Below, piece by piece: positions 27,229 to 37,514 of a stretch of 64,000 nt of DNA (position 1 is the first letter of the stretch; each line of letters starts with the position of its first letter). The notes below the pieces were generated by a model. It did not search any database. It had not been told where the DNA came from and was given only the letters and a program-made list of their open reading frames with translations. The stretch comes from Meridianimarinicoccus sp. MJW13 (lineage in GTDB: Bacteria; Pseudomonadota; Alphaproteobacteria; Rhodobacterales; Rhodobacteraceae): assembly GCF_014901205.1 (NCBI RefSeq), contig NZ_JACNMU010000003.1, positions 310,001 through 374,000 of the forward strand, in the 5' to 3' direction. Made by a program: the position numbers and the translations under genes.

Positions 27229-27251
27229 TCAAATTTATTGAATAAATTTGA
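27229..27251. promoter_or_regulatory. Perfect 11-1-11 AT-rich palindrome
   Basis: TCAAATTTATT and AATAAATTTGA flank a single G, a perfect 23-bp palindrome in an unusually AT-rich stretch of this GC-rich window. It lies 37 bp upstream of the small exported protein. This is a plausible operator for a dimeric regulator; which one is unknown. The rest of the 27193-27450 gap is AT-rich and also contains AATTGAGA (27301-27308) and its inverted copy TCTCAATT (27331-27338). Confidence 0.45.
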
Positions 27252-27450
27252 GGTAGAACAAATTGGGATTTGCGACTGAATTTCCCGGCAGCCCCTGATG
27301 AATTGAGAAATTATACCGCGTTCATTCTTCTCTCAATTTCGTGTGACAACCTATAAGAATAAAATTCACCAAAAACGTGCGGGAATTAACGCATGCCGGG
27401 TATTTCGAATCTTCCGGGACGAGCCTTGCAAAATCAGCGGCGCATTGGGA

Positions 27451-28206
27451 TTACCCAAGGGCGGCCAACGCCGGGAAATGCTCCAGCAGCCAATAGGAAA
27501 ACGAGGAGAACCCGCCGGTCAGCATCAGCAGGCCGATGGTCCATAGCAGCAGGCCCATGACCTTTTCGATCTGCTCCATATGGCGCTTCATCCAGCCCAT
27601 CACACCGGTCAGGCGCGGCAGGAAGGCCGCGACCAGCAGGAAGGGCACGCCCAGACCGATGGCATAGATCGACAACAGCAGCGTGCCGCGGGTGAGCGAG
27701 GCTTCGGACGCGGCCAGCGACAGGATTGCGCCCAGTTGCGGCCCGATGCAGGGCGTCCAGCCAAAGGCGAAGGCGAGGCCGAGCACATAGGCACCAAGGG
27801 CCGAGCCGCCGCGGTCCCCGGCATCCAGACGTGCTTCGCGATCCAGAATGCCGATGCGATAAACGCCGATGAAGTGAGCACCGAAGATCATCACGAGGAT
27901 GCCGGCGATGGTGTTGAAATATCCCTGGTAGCTGAGAAACAGCGTCCCGATGGCCGAGGCGGTGAAGCCCAGGAACAGGAACACCGTGGACAGACCCAGC
28001 ACGAAGAACAGCGCGGGCAAGATCGCCCGGTTGCGTTGGGTGCTTTCGCGATCGGACAGGTCGGCCAGCGACACGCCGCTCATGTAAGCCAGATACGGCG
28101 GCACGATGGGCAGCACGCAGGGCGACAGGAAAGACAGCATTCCGGCGACCAGCGCCACGGCCATGGCGGGCAGCAGCCCTGCGTCGATGATTTCGATCCC
28201 AAACAT
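27451..28206 (-). CDS. ccdA: CcdA-type thiol-disulfide transporter for cytochrome c biogenesis
   Basis: A 251-residue inner-membrane protein with six hydrophobic helices that moves reducing equivalents from cytoplasmic thioredoxin to the periplasm. The redox cysteines are C30 in LSPCVLP and C153 in WTPCIGP, in the first and fourth helices as expected. Reductant passes to apocytochrome c or periplasmic thioredoxins. The length fits CcdA rather than full DsbD. It is transcribed divergently from the TusA-family gene, with 93 bp between. Confidence 0.92.
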   Translation of the reverse strand: MFGIEIIDAGLLPAMAVALVAGMLSFLSPCVLPIVPPYLAYMSGVSLADLSDRESTQRNRAILPALFFVLGLSTVFLFLGFTASAIGTLFLSYQGYFNTIAGILVMIFGAHFIGVYRIGILDREARLDAGDRGGSALGAYVLGLAFAFGWTPCIGPQLGAILSLAASEASLTRGTLLLSIYAIGLGVPFLLVAAFLPRLTGVMGWMKRHMEQIEKVMGLLLWTIGLLMLTGGFSSFSYWLLEHFPALAALG

Positions 28207-28299
28207 GGCTTTGGCTTATCTCAAGCGCCGAGGGGCGTCACGTCGCCGAATGTCACATTCCCGTGGTCTTTGTGCGCGGTGCGGATTATTTCGTTGGCC

Positions 28300-28527
28300 A
28301 TGACCCATGATCTTGAAGTCGACGCCCTGGGGCTGCTGTGCCCCCTGCCCGTTCTCCGCGCGCGCAAGCGCCTGCAAGGCCTGTCGTCCGGGCAGGTGTT
28401 GTGTCTGCTGGCCGATGATCCTGCAGCGGTCATAGATGTGCCCCACTTCTGCAATGAAGCGGGGCACGATCTGCTGTCGCAGTCCAGCGAAGGCGCGGTG
28501 ACGCGCTACCTGATCCGCAAGGGATAG
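28300..28527 (+). CDS. TusA-family sulfurtransferase-like protein
   Basis: A 75-residue protein with the SirA/TusA signature DALGLLCPLPVLRARKRL; the sulfur-carrying cysteine would be C14. Proteins of this family pass persulfide sulfur in tRNA thiolation or to other acceptors. The start at 28300 gives the family's standard length; the frame continues upstream but only as antisense to ccdA. It ends 10 bp before the end of rne on the other strand. The precise pathway is not evident from the neighbours. Confidence 0.88.
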   Translation: MTHDLEVDALGLLCPLPVLRARKRLQGLSSGQVLCLLADDPAAVIDVPHFCNEAGHDLLSQSSEGAVTRYLIRKG

Positions 28528-28537
28528 ACGGCGCGGG

Positions 28538-31500
28538 TCAGAGACCCGCCGACCACCATCCGCGCTTTTTCGGCTTGGCCGGTTCTGCCGGTGCGTCCTC
28601 TGCGGGCGCGCTTTCAGCGGTCTCCTCGACCACCGGTTCCGCAAGGATGGCCGGGGCCGGAGTGGGCTCGGCCTCCGGTTCCGGGGCGGTGTCCGGCGCA
28701 GGGGGGCTTTCTTCAGGTGCATCCGGTTCGACCGTGGCGCCATTGATCACCGCTTCGGCCAGATCTGCCTCGGCAAGCGGGACCACTGCCGGGGCGGCAT
28801 CGGTCTGCGGCGCCGGATTGTCCAGCGGGGCAGGATCAGCCTGCGGTACGACATCCATCTGGGGCGCGGGTTCGGCCTCGGTTTGAACCTCGATCACCTC
28901 GGCAACAACAGCCGGAGTTTCCTCTGCCGGTGTGGCCTCGGGCTCTGTCAGAGGGGTTTCCTCTGCCGTGTCCTGCGGTGCGGCATCGACGGGGGCCGCC
29001 GCGACCTGCGGATCGTCCTGCTGCGGAGCTTCGGCAGCAGATTCGGACCCAGCATCTGCGGCCGCGTCTTCGCCGCTTGCCGCAGTGGCCTCGCCGTTTT
29101 CGCCGTTGGCACCATTGCCGCGCCGACGACGCCGGCGACGACGGCGCTTACGCGGCTTGTCGTCTCCATCCTCGCGGGCTTCGGTCCGCTCTTGCTCGCC
29201 CTCGGGCTGGGTCTCGGGGGTGGCCTCGACGGTGACATCTTCGGCCTCCTCGACGATGTCATCCTCTTCCTCGAACTCGGGCATGTTCGACATGTCGATC
29301 GAGATCACGGGTGCTGCGACTTCCACCTTGCGGGTGGCGGTCTTGAACTTCTCGACCGAGTAGTCGGGGCTGATCAGGGTCACATCCGCCTCGACCCGAA
29401 CGGCCATGCCGTAACGCGTCTCGATATGGGCGATGTGTTCGCGCTTGGCGTTCATCAGGTAGTTGGCGATGACCACCGGGGCTTTCACCAGCACCTCGCG
29501 CGAGCGGTTGCGCGTGCCTTCGTCCTCCAACTCCCGCAGAATTGCCAGCGAGACGTTGTCGTCCGACCGCACCAGGCCGGTGCCGTGGCAATGGGCGCAA
29601 GGCTGGGTCGTGGCCTCGATCATGCCGGGACGCAGACGCTGACGCGACATTTCCAGCAGGCCGAACCCCGAGATCCGGCCCACCTGGATACGGGCGCGGT
29701 CGGTCTTCAGCTTGTCTTTCAGACGCTTCTCGACGGCAGCGTTGTTCTTGCGCTCTTCCATGTCGATGAAGTCGATGACGATCAGACCGGCAAGGTCGCG
29801 CAGGCGGCACTGGCGCGCCACTTCCTCGGCGGCTTCCAGGTTGGTCTTGAGCGCGGTTTCCTCGATCGAGCCTTCCTTGGTCGCCTTGCCCGAGTTCACA
29901 TCCACGGCCACCAGCGCCTCGGTCACACCGATCACGATGTAGCCGCCGGATTTCAGGCGCACGGTCGGATTGAACATCTCGCTCAGGTAGGTTTCCACCT
30001 GGAACCGCGAGAACAGCGGCATCGGTTCGTTGTAGTGTTTCACGTTCTTGGCGTGGGACGGCATGATCATCTTCATGAAGTCCTTGGCGATGCGATAGCC
30101 ACCTTCGCCTTCCACCAGAACCTCGTCGATCTCGCGGTTGTAGATGTCGCGGATTGTGCGTTTGATCAGGTCGCCTTCTTCATAGATCTTCGCGGGCGCG
30201 ACCGACTTCAGCGTCAGTTCGCGGATCTGTTCCCACAGGCGTTGCAGGTATTCATAGTCGCGCTTGATCTCGGCCTTGGTGCGCTTGGCACCGGCGGTGC
30301 GCACGATCAGGCCCGCGCCCTTGGGCACGTCAATCTCGGCGGCGATCTGTTTCAGCTTCTTGCGGTCAGCGACGTTGGTGATCTTGCGGCTGATGCCGCC
30401 GCCACGGGCGGTGTTGGGCATCAACACGCAATAACGGCCGGCCAGCGACAGATAGGTGGTCAGGGCCGCGCCCTTGTTGCCGCGTTCTTCCTTGACCACT
30501 TGCACCAGCATGATCTGGCGGACCTTGACCACTTCCTGGATCTTGTAGCGACGCGGACGCGGGCGGCGCGGCGGGCGAATGTCCTCGACCGTGTCATCAT
30601 CGGCCACGTCTTCGATCTGATCGTCTCCGTCCTTGGACTCGACTTCTTCGACGGGCGTTTCGATGGGCAGTTCGGCGTCATCATCCGCGGCGGCATCGGC
30701 CAGCGGCGGCAGCGAATCGGCCGGCTCGTCGGCCACCTCGGCCGCCGGGGTATCGTCGTCGGTGTCTTTCAGGGTTTCCGGATCGGCACTGGTCACCACG
30801 TCCGACGGGGTGCTGGCCGCGATGGAGCGCGGGCCGTCGGTGTCGGGGGTCTCTTCAGGTGCGGCGTCATCTGCGGGAGCGGGAGTTTCCGTTGCCGGAG
30901 CGTCTTCGGAGTTCTCGGGGGTGTCGGCCTGCGGCGCAACTTCGTCCTGCGGCGTCTCTGCCTGCACGGCAACGTCAACGGTCTCGGGGGCGGCATCAAC
31001 CTCGGGGGCGGCGGCGGCAACAACCTCGGGGGCGGCGGCAGGCTCCACTTCGGGGGCAGTGCTTTCGGCCTCGGATGCGGGGGCAACCTCGGCGGTGTCC
31101 ACGGTCACGTCAGCCTCGGCATCCACCTTGGCGGGCAGATCGTCCACCAGCGTGGCTGCGTCCTGCGTCTGGTCATCTTCGCCCAGATCGACCACATCCA
31201 TGCCCGGAATCGCGGGCTCAACCGCGGCCGCAGCCTCGGTCACCGGCGTGTCAGAATTGGCATCCTTCGATTTGTCGGACTTCCGACGCGACCGCGTGCG
31301 CGAGCGGCGGGGTTTCGAAGGTTTTTCTTCTTCCCCGTCCTCGGCGTCATTGTCGCGCATCTGATCGGCATAGGCCTGTTCCTCGGCCAGCAGCGCCTCG
31401 CGATCCGCGACCGGGATCTGGTAATAGTCGGGATGGATTTCCGAGAACGCCAGAAACCCGTGACGGTTTCCGCCATAGTCCACAAAGGCCGCCTGAAGCG

Positions 31501-31657
31501 ACGGTTCGACCCGCGTAACCTTTGCTAGATAGATGTTGCCAGCAATCTGGCGCTTGTTCTCCGATTCAAAGTCGAATTCCTCGACCTTGTTTCCGTCAAC
31601 AACAACGACGCGGGTCTCTTCCGCATGCGTTGCGTCGATAAGCATTTTCTTAGCCAT
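28538..31657 (-). CDS. rne: Ribonuclease E/G with long insertion in the S1 domain
   Basis: A 1039-residue endoribonuclease, the core of RNA turnover and rRNA processing. The start MAKKMLIDATHAEETRVVV at 31657 is the conserved alphaproteobacterial N-terminus. The S1 domain begins near residue 38 but is split by an acidic, proline/alanine-rich, low-complexity insert at about 105-370; S1 resumes at RYKIQEVVKVRQIMLVQVVK. The catalytic region includes LVAVDVNSGKATKEGSIEETA and the zinc-link CAHCHGTG. The C-terminal third is disordered, with an arginine cluster (RKRRRRRRRRRG) likely to bind RNA and partners. Its promoter and leader lie in the 409-bp gap upstream. Confidence 0.95.
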   Translation of the reverse strand: MAKKMLIDATHAEETRVVVVDGNKVEEFDFESENKRQIAGNIYLAKVTRVEPSLQAAFVDYGGNRHGFLAFSEIHPDYYQIPVADREALLAEEQAYADQMRDNDAEDGEEEKPSKPRRSRTRSRRKSDKSKDANSDTPVTEAAAAVEPAIPGMDVVDLGEDDQTQDAATLVDDLPAKVDAEADVTVDTAEVAPASEAESTAPEVEPAAAPEVVAAAAPEVDAAPETVDVAVQAETPQDEVAPQADTPENSEDAPATETPAPADDAAPEETPDTDGPRSIAASTPSDVVTSADPETLKDTDDDTPAAEVADEPADSLPPLADAAADDDAELPIETPVEEVESKDGDDQIEDVADDDTVEDIRPPRRPRPRRYKIQEVVKVRQIMLVQVVKEERGNKGAALTTYLSLAGRYCVLMPNTARGGGISRKITNVADRKKLKQIAAEIDVPKGAGLIVRTAGAKRTKAEIKRDYEYLQRLWEQIRELTLKSVAPAKIYEEGDLIKRTIRDIYNREIDEVLVEGEGGYRIAKDFMKMIMPSHAKNVKHYNEPMPLFSRFQVETYLSEMFNPTVRLKSGGYIVIGVTEALVAVDVNSGKATKEGSIEETALKTNLEAAEEVARQCRLRDLAGLIVIDFIDMEERKNNAAVEKRLKDKLKTDRARIQVGRISGFGLLEMSRQRLRPGMIEATTQPCAHCHGTGLVRSDDNVSLAILRELEDEGTRNRSREVLVKAPVVIANYLMNAKREHIAHIETRYGMAVRVEADVTLISPDYSVEKFKTATRKVEVAAPVISIDMSNMPEFEEEDDIVEEAEDVTVEATPETQPEGEQERTEAREDGDDKPRKRRRRRRRRRGNGANGENGEATAASGEDAAADAGSESAAEAPQQDDPQVAAAPVDAAPQDTAEETPLTEPEATPAEETPAVVAEVIEVQTEAEPAPQMDVVPQADPAPLDNPAPQTDAAPAVVPLAEADLAEAVINGATVEPDAPEESPPAPDTAPEPEAEPTPAPAILAEPVVEETAESAPAEDAPAEPAKPKKRGWWSAGL

Positions 31658-32066
31658 GTAATCTCTTTGCACCGACCCGGCGGAGGCGCGTGGGCAATCT
31701 GCTCTGGCCTGCGGTGGGGGTGTCTAGTTGCGGCGACGCCTGCCCCAGTCCCATGCCGCCACACGCGGCCGGCCATCCGGGCCGTCGCTGCGTCAGTCAT
31801 GTTCCGTGCGCAATGCATCGCATTCTGGTCCTTGGCGCGTGCTGCGCCGTTGAAAACCCATGCGGCAGAAGCCTGATGATGGGCCGTGATACTACCCCAG
31901 GGGGGCTGTCTTTCGTCTGCCTGTGGCGCCCGGTCCGAAAGGGTCGGTCAGCGCAAAGGCAGGGAAATCTCTCGGGGCGCTTGGCCCCGATGTCTCATTA
32001 AACCCGTCAAGTGTGAAATGACAATGGCTCAAACAGAGTTTTCTCGATGCAACACCGCCACGGTGT
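31658..32066. other. Non-coding gap: leader of rne and end of dctD
   Basis: No gene is supported in these 409 bp. The stretch probably carries the rne promoter and a long 5' leader, which in E. coli mediates autoregulation; that role here is inference. At 32051-32067 AACACCG, CCA and CGGTGTT form a small hairpin that begins at the dctD stop codon, without a T-run. Confidence 0.4.
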
Positions 32067-33392
<1,326 letters not shown>

Positions 33393-33405
33393 CCTCGTGT
33401 CTCCG

Positions 33406-35169
33406 TCATTGGGCGGCCAGGCTATCCTCGCCGTAAACCGGAAGTTGCATTTCGAACAGGGCCCCGCCTTCGGGACGATTTCGGGCAATCAGGCGTCCGC
33501 CCAGATCGTTGACGATGCTGCTTGAGATCGCCAGCCCAAGACCCAGCCCGTCGCCGGGATCCTTCGTGGTGTAGAAGGGTTCGAACAATGAGTCGAAATC
33601 GTGGATTCCGTCGCCATTGTCCAGCACCGACAGCGAAACGTGATCGCCCTCGGCCAGCAAAACTGTGATTTCGGGCGTATCGACCGAGGCCGCAGCATCG
33701 ACCGCGTTGCGCAGCAGGTTCACGATCACCTGTTCCATCCGGTAACGGTCGCCCAGAACCAGCGTCGGTTCTTCGGGCAGGCTGACCGAGACTTCGATCT
33801 GAAGCTGGCGCAGTTGCGGCTCCATCATCGACAGCGACGAGGTCACCGCCTCGCGCATGTCCACCTTGCCCAGGGTTTCGGTGTTCTTCGAGGCATAGGA
33901 TTTCAACTGGCGCGTAATCGCGCCCATGCGGTCGATCAGATCGTTGATGCGCTGCAACGAGGACACCGCCTCTTCGGTGCGCTTGCGGCTGATCAGCAGG
34001 CGGGCCCCGGCCAGATAGGTTTTCATCGCGGCCAGCGGCTGATTCAATTCGTGGCTGACCGCCGCCGACATTTCGCCCAATGCGGCCAGTTTCGACGATT
34101 GCGCGATGGTCTGTTCGGCCACTTCAAGGTTTTTCTCGGCTTTCTGGCGTTCGGCGATTTCGCGTTGCAGCAACACGTTCAGCTTGCGCAGTTCCGACGA
34201 TTCCTTCTGCAAGCGGGCCGAGCGGCGTTCGGCCTGCCGCGAGGTGGTGTAGAACAGGGTGGCGGCAAGGATGGCGAAGGCCATGACCTCGATGGCCACC
34301 GCCGTGGCCACGCGCTCGCGCACGGTTTCATGGGACGAATAGCCGACGATGCGCCATCCCTGGAACGGGATCCGCGCCTCGGAGCGGATCACCGGGAGGC
34401 CATGCACCACCGTATCGGTCGCCCCGGAGAGGGTCAGCCAGGCGGTGCGCAGGTTGGTCCAGGTCTTGGCCTGCTCGGTCCCCAGCGCCAGGGCTTCTTC
34501 CTCGGTCTTGTTGCGCCAGCGCGAGTCCGTGGTCAGCAGGATGGCGCCACTGCTGTCGGTGACGATCAGCGCCTCGGCAATACCAGCCCAGCTGCGTTCG
34601 TATTTCTTCAGATCGACACTGACCACGATGACGCCCAGAACGTCATTGCCCTGGGTGACCTTGCGCGAATAAGTGAAGATCGGCAGCCCCAGCTCATCCA
34701 GTTGCGAGTTGAACACCGTCGTGTTCGACCGCAGCGCATTCACAAGGTAGGGATCGGTCCGGTGGATCGTGCCAAGCTCCAGCCGGTCGCTGGAGGCCAC
34801 AGTGCGGCCATCCACATCCAGCAGCAGCAGCCGGGCGGCCCCGATCTCGTCGCGGTATTCGATCAGGCGTTGCGTGCTTTGCGAGAAATCCCCCGCCGCC
34901 AGCGCCGAGGTCAGATGCGGGTCGCGGGCCAGAAGCTGCGGCACGATCGAGCTTCGCCGCAATTCGGACATCACGTTGCCGGAAAACAGCGCCAGCCGCA
35001 CCTCGGATTCGGCGCGAATCTCGGCCACGGTGCGGGCGCTGAGCACCACGATGGTGACCCAGATTACCACCGCTGCGATGATGGCCAGAAAACCCAGAAA
35101 GACCCGTGGCCGCCAAAGCCCCGAGTCAAACCTGCCCGTCATGTGAGAATTGCGGCTTTCGCTTGTCAT
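33406..35169 (-). CDS. dctB: DctB-like sensor histidine kinase
   Basis: A 587-residue inner-membrane sensor kinase. One transmembrane helix lies near 26-48 (LGFLAIIAAVVIWVTIVVL), and a periplasmic sensor region of about 250 residues resembling the DctB double-PAS fold ends at a second helix (EVMAFAILAATLFYTT). A coiled coil leads to the phospho-acceptor histidine in AAVSHELNQPLAAMKTYL. The ATP-binding domain has the N, G1 and G2 boxes (NLLRNAVDAA, DNGDGI, GLGLGLAI). DctB proteins sense C4-dicarboxylates, but no dicarboxylate transporter is nearby, so the ligand is uncertain. A second possible start is 35142. Confidence 0.88.
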   Translation of the reverse strand: MTSESRNSHMTGRFDSGLWRPRVFLGFLAIIAAVVIWVTIVVLSARTVAEIRAESEVRLALFSGNVMSELRRSSIVPQLLARDPHLTSALAAGDFSQSTQRLIEYRDEIGAARLLLLDVDGRTVASSDRLELGTIHRTDPYLVNALRSNTTVFNSQLDELGLPIFTYSRKVTQGNDVLGVIVVSVDLKKYERSWAGIAEALIVTDSSGAILLTTDSRWRNKTEEEALALGTEQAKTWTNLRTAWLTLSGATDTVVHGLPVIRSEARIPFQGWRIVGYSSHETVRERVATAVAIEVMAFAILAATLFYTTSRQAERRSARLQKESSELRKLNVLLQREIAERQKAEKNLEVAEQTIAQSSKLAALGEMSAAVSHELNQPLAAMKTYLAGARLLISRKRTEEAVSSLQRINDLIDRMGAITRQLKSYASKNTETLGKVDMREAVTSSLSMMEPQLRQLQIEVSVSLPEEPTLVLGDRYRMEQVIVNLLRNAVDAAASVDTPEITVLLAEGDHVSLSVLDNGDGIHDFDSLFEPFYTTKDPGDGLGLGLAISSSIVNDLGGRLIARNRPEGGALFEMQLPVYGEDSLAAQ

Positions 35170-35216
35170 GCCCTAGCCTGCCCCACCCGTGCTGACGTTG
35201 CAAAAGGAACATGGGG

Positions 35217-35240
35217 GTGGTGGCGGATGCCCGCCACCAC
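35217..35240 (-). terminator. Strong hairpin after purQ
   Basis: GTGGTGGCG, a 6-base loop and CGCCACCAC form a 9-bp GC-rich stem 17 bp beyond the purQ stop. There is no T-run, so factor-independent termination is doubtful; it may stabilise the 3' end of the purC-purS-purQ transcript. Confidence 0.4.
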
Positions 35241-35257
35241 TTGCGGCAGGTCTTCGC

Positions 35258-35929
35258 CTAGGCGGTGGCCAGGCTGGACATGATCGACGAGAAAATCGCC
35301 GCGCCGTCGGTGCCGCTGTGAAGTGGATCAATGGCACGCTCGGGATGCGGCATCATTCCCAGCACCCGGCGGTTTTCCGACAGGATGCCGGCGATGCGGT
35401 CCATCGAACCGTTGATGTCGGTGGCATAGCGGAAGGCCACGCGATCTTCGCCCTTCAGGCGGGCCAGCACCTCGGTATCGGCGAAATAATTGCCATCGTG
35501 GTGCGACACCGGAATTTCGATCTGGCTGCCTGCCTCAAGATCGGCGGTGAACGGGCTGTCGGTGGTGACCACGTCCAGCGGAACCGGCTTGCAGACGAAC
35601 TTGATCCCGGCATTGCGCATCAGTGCACCGGGCAGGATGCCGCTTTCGGTCAGCACCTGGAAGCCGTTGCAGATGCCCAGCACCATGCCGCCTTTTGCGG
35701 CGAAATCGGCCACCGCGCGGGTGATCGGCGCCTGCGCGGCAATCGCGCCGCAGCGCAGGTAATCCCCGTGCGAAAATCCGCCCGGCACCCCGACGATGTC
35801 GATGCCTGCGGGCAGTTCGGTGTCCTTGTGCCAGACCATCGCGGGCTTCTGCCCACCGAAGGCCTCGAAGGCGACGGCCAGATCCCGGTCACAGTTCGAA
35901 CCGGGGAAGACGATGACAGCGGCGCGCAT
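35258..35929 (-). CDS. purQ: Phosphoribosylformylglycinamidine synthase, glutaminase subunit
   Basis: A 223-residue class I glutamine amidotransferase that supplies ammonia for FGAM synthesis in purine biosynthesis as part of the PurL-PurQ-PurS complex. The nucleophile is the cysteine of [21 protein letters not shown] is the N-terminal signature, and the HPER near the C-terminus holds the catalytic His and Glu. The start at 35929 shares one base with the purS stop (TGATG). No purL is in the window; the small-type PurL must be elsewhere. Confidence 0.95.
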   Translation of the reverse strand: MRAAVIVFPGSNCDRDLAVAFEAFGGQKPAMVWHKDTELPAGIDIVGVPGGFSHGDYLRCGAIAAQAPITRAVADFAAKGGMVLGICNGFQVLTESGILPGALMRNAGIKFVCKPVPLDVVTTDSPFTADLEAGSQIEIPVSHHDGNYFADTEVLARLKGEDRVAFRYATDINGSMDRIAGILSENRRVLGMMPHPERAIDPLHSGTDGAAIFSSIMSSLATA

Positions 35930-36168
35930 CAGGCGATCTCGATCCGGTAGCTTTCGATCACCGTGTTGGCGAGCAGTTTTTCGCACATGCGGGTCACCTG
36001 ATCATGTGCCGCGTCGCGATCTTCGCCCGTCAGGTCCAGTTCGATGATCTTGCCCTGGCGGACCCCTTCGACCCCGTCGAACCCCAGCGTGCCAAGGGCA
36101 TGACGCACCGCTTCGCCCTGGGGGTCAAGAACCCCCTGTTTCAGCATGACATGCACGGTAGCTTTCAT
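35929..36168 (-). CDS. purS: Phosphoribosylformylglycinamidine synthase subunit PurS
   Basis: A 79-residue protein, [20 protein letters not shown] at the N-terminus, a canonical PurS. It bridges PurQ and small PurL in the FGAM synthase complex. The frame extends upstream into purC, but family length and the start context favour 36168. Its stop codon overlaps purQ by one base, and purC ends 8 bp upstream, so purC-purS-purQ is one operon. Confidence 0.95.
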   Translation of the reverse strand: MKATVHVMLKQGVLDPQGEAVRHALGTLGFDGVEGVRQGKIIELDLTGEDRDAAHDQVTRMCEKLLANTVIESYRIEIA

Positions 36169-36176
36169 CGTCGGCC

Positions 36177-36938
36177 TCAGTTGATCAGTGTCGGTTTGGT
36201 GATGGGCGTGGAGTTCGAGGGCAGAACCCCCAGACGCCGGGCCAGTTCGGAATAGGCATCGGACAGGCTGCCCAGATCCTGCCGGAACACGTCCTTGTCC
36301 AGTTTGCGGCCGGTTTCGATGTCCCACAGGCGGCAGCTGTCCGGGCTGATCTCGTCGGCCAGGATCAGGCGCTGATAGTCGCCGTCGTAGACGCGACCGA
36401 TCTCGATCTTGAAGTCGATCAGGCGGATGCCGACGGCCATGAAGACGCCCGACAGGAAGTCGTTCACCCGCAGCGCCAGCGATACCATGTCGTCCAGATC
36501 CTGCTGGCTGGCCCAGCCGAAGGTGGCGATGTTTTCCTCGGTGACCAGCGGATCGCCCAGCCCGTCATCCTTGTAGCAGAATTCGACCATCGGGCGCGGC
36601 AGCACCTTGCCCTCGGGAATGCCCAGACGCTTGCTGAGCGAACCCGCTGCGCGGTTGCGCACGATGACTTCCAGCGGGATGATCTCGACCTGCCGGATCA
36701 ACTGTTCGCGCATGTTCAGCCGACGGATGAAATGAGTCGGCACCCCGACCTCGTTCAATCCGTTCATGAAGAACTCGGACAGCCGGTTGTTCAGCACGCC
36801 CTTGCCGTCGATGATGTCATGCTTGGCCGCGTTGAAGGCGGTGGCATCATCCTTGAAATACTGCACATAGGTGCCGGGCTCGGGGCCTTCATAGAGAATC
36901 TTGGCTTTGCCTTCATAGATCTTCTTGCGGCGTGCCAT
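36177..36938 (-). CDS. purC: SAICAR synthetase
   Basis: A 253-residue ATP-dependent enzyme that joins CAIR and aspartate to SAICAR, step eight of purine synthesis. [14 protein letters not shown] at the N-terminus is the ATP-binding signature, and [10 protein letters not shown] and [10 protein letters not shown] are the two PurC signatures. The start at 36938 follows GGAG; the longer frame upstream runs antisense to the ATPase inhibitor gene. First gene of purC-purS-purQ. It is divergent from the DUF1476 gene, with 160 bp for both promoters. Confidence 0.96.
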   Translation of the reverse strand: MARRKKIYEGKAKILYEGPEPGTYVQYFKDDATAFNAAKHDIIDGKGVLNNRLSEFFMNGLNEVGVPTHFIRRLNMREQLIRQVEIIPLEVIVRNRAAGSLSKRLGIPEGKVLPRPMVEFCYKDDGLGDPLVTEENIATFGWASQQDLDDMVSLALRVNDFLSGVFMAVGIRLIDFKIEIGRVYDGDYQRLILADEISPDSCRLWDIETGRKLDKDVFRQDLGSLSDAYSELARRLGVLPSNSTPITKPTLIN

Positions 36939-37098
36939 GGGGTCTCCGATCTGACATGAGGGGCGCGACGGTTCGCGCCGGGTATCGGGCGTATATGCCA
37001 ATGCCGTAAGTGTCGCAAGGCGAGCGCCGCCCTGCCCCTTGTGGCATCTGGCCATAGCTTGCATAACCGGGGCAACAACGACCGTGCGGAGACCCCCG

Positions 37099-37416
37099 AT
37101 GACCACATTCGACGAACGCGAAAGCGCCTTTGAAAACAAGTTCGCCCATGAAGCAGAGCTTGAATTCCTGTCGGAATCGCTGCGGAACAAGCAGATCGCC
37201 TATTGGGCCGCCGAAAAATTGGGCATGAGCACCGCCGAAGCGGCCCTCTATGCCAAGGACCTGATCAAGGCCGATTTCTCGGAACCGGGCCCCGAAGTGG
37301 TGGTGCGCAAGCTGGTTGCCGACCTGAAAGATGTTGCTGACGAGGCCACCATCCGTGCGAAGATGGAAGAATCCCTTGAAGTAGCACGCAAGAAGGTCTT
37401 CGGCGACGAGGCCTGA
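37099..37416 (+). CDS. DUF1476 protein, zeta-type inhibitor of F1-ATPase
   Basis: A 105-residue helical protein of the DUF1476 family. It begins [20 protein letters not shown]; in Paracoccus the zeta subunit with this pattern inhibits the F1Fo-ATPase and prevents ATP hydrolysis when the proton gradient falls. The N-terminal inhibitory helix and the following four-helix region ([20 protein letters not shown]) fit. The start at 37099 is preceded by a GGAGACC-like sequence. An intrinsic terminator 46 bp downstream suggests a single-gene transcript. Confidence 0.88.
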   Translation: MTTFDERESAFENKFAHEAELEFLSESLRNKQIAYWAAEKLGMSTAEAALYAKDLIKADFSEPGPEVVVRKLVADLKDVADEATIRAKMEESLEVARKKVFGDEA

Positions 37417-37462
37417 GCGAAAGGGCCTTGCCCTGCGGCCCTGGTGGCCGCTGTATAGAAGA

Positions 37463-37484
37463 AAGCCCGCCCGTGCGGGCTTTT
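37463..37484 (+). terminator. Intrinsic terminator after the ATPase inhibitor gene
   Basis: AAGCCCGC, CCGT loop and GCGGGCTT form an 8-bp stem ending in TTTT. It lies between the DUF1476 gene and the homocysteine methyltransferase gene. Confidence 0.88.
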
Positions 37485-37514
37485 GCCGTTGATGCCTGAC
37501 CCTGGGAGGTACCC

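Noticed and set aside
28883-31528. 881-codon plus-strand frame opposite rne
   Set aside because: Antisense to RNase E with repetitive Gly/His-rich sequence produced by codon bias.
33601-35283. 560-codon plus-strand frame opposite dctB
   Set aside because: Shadow of the histidine kinase gene; no domain.
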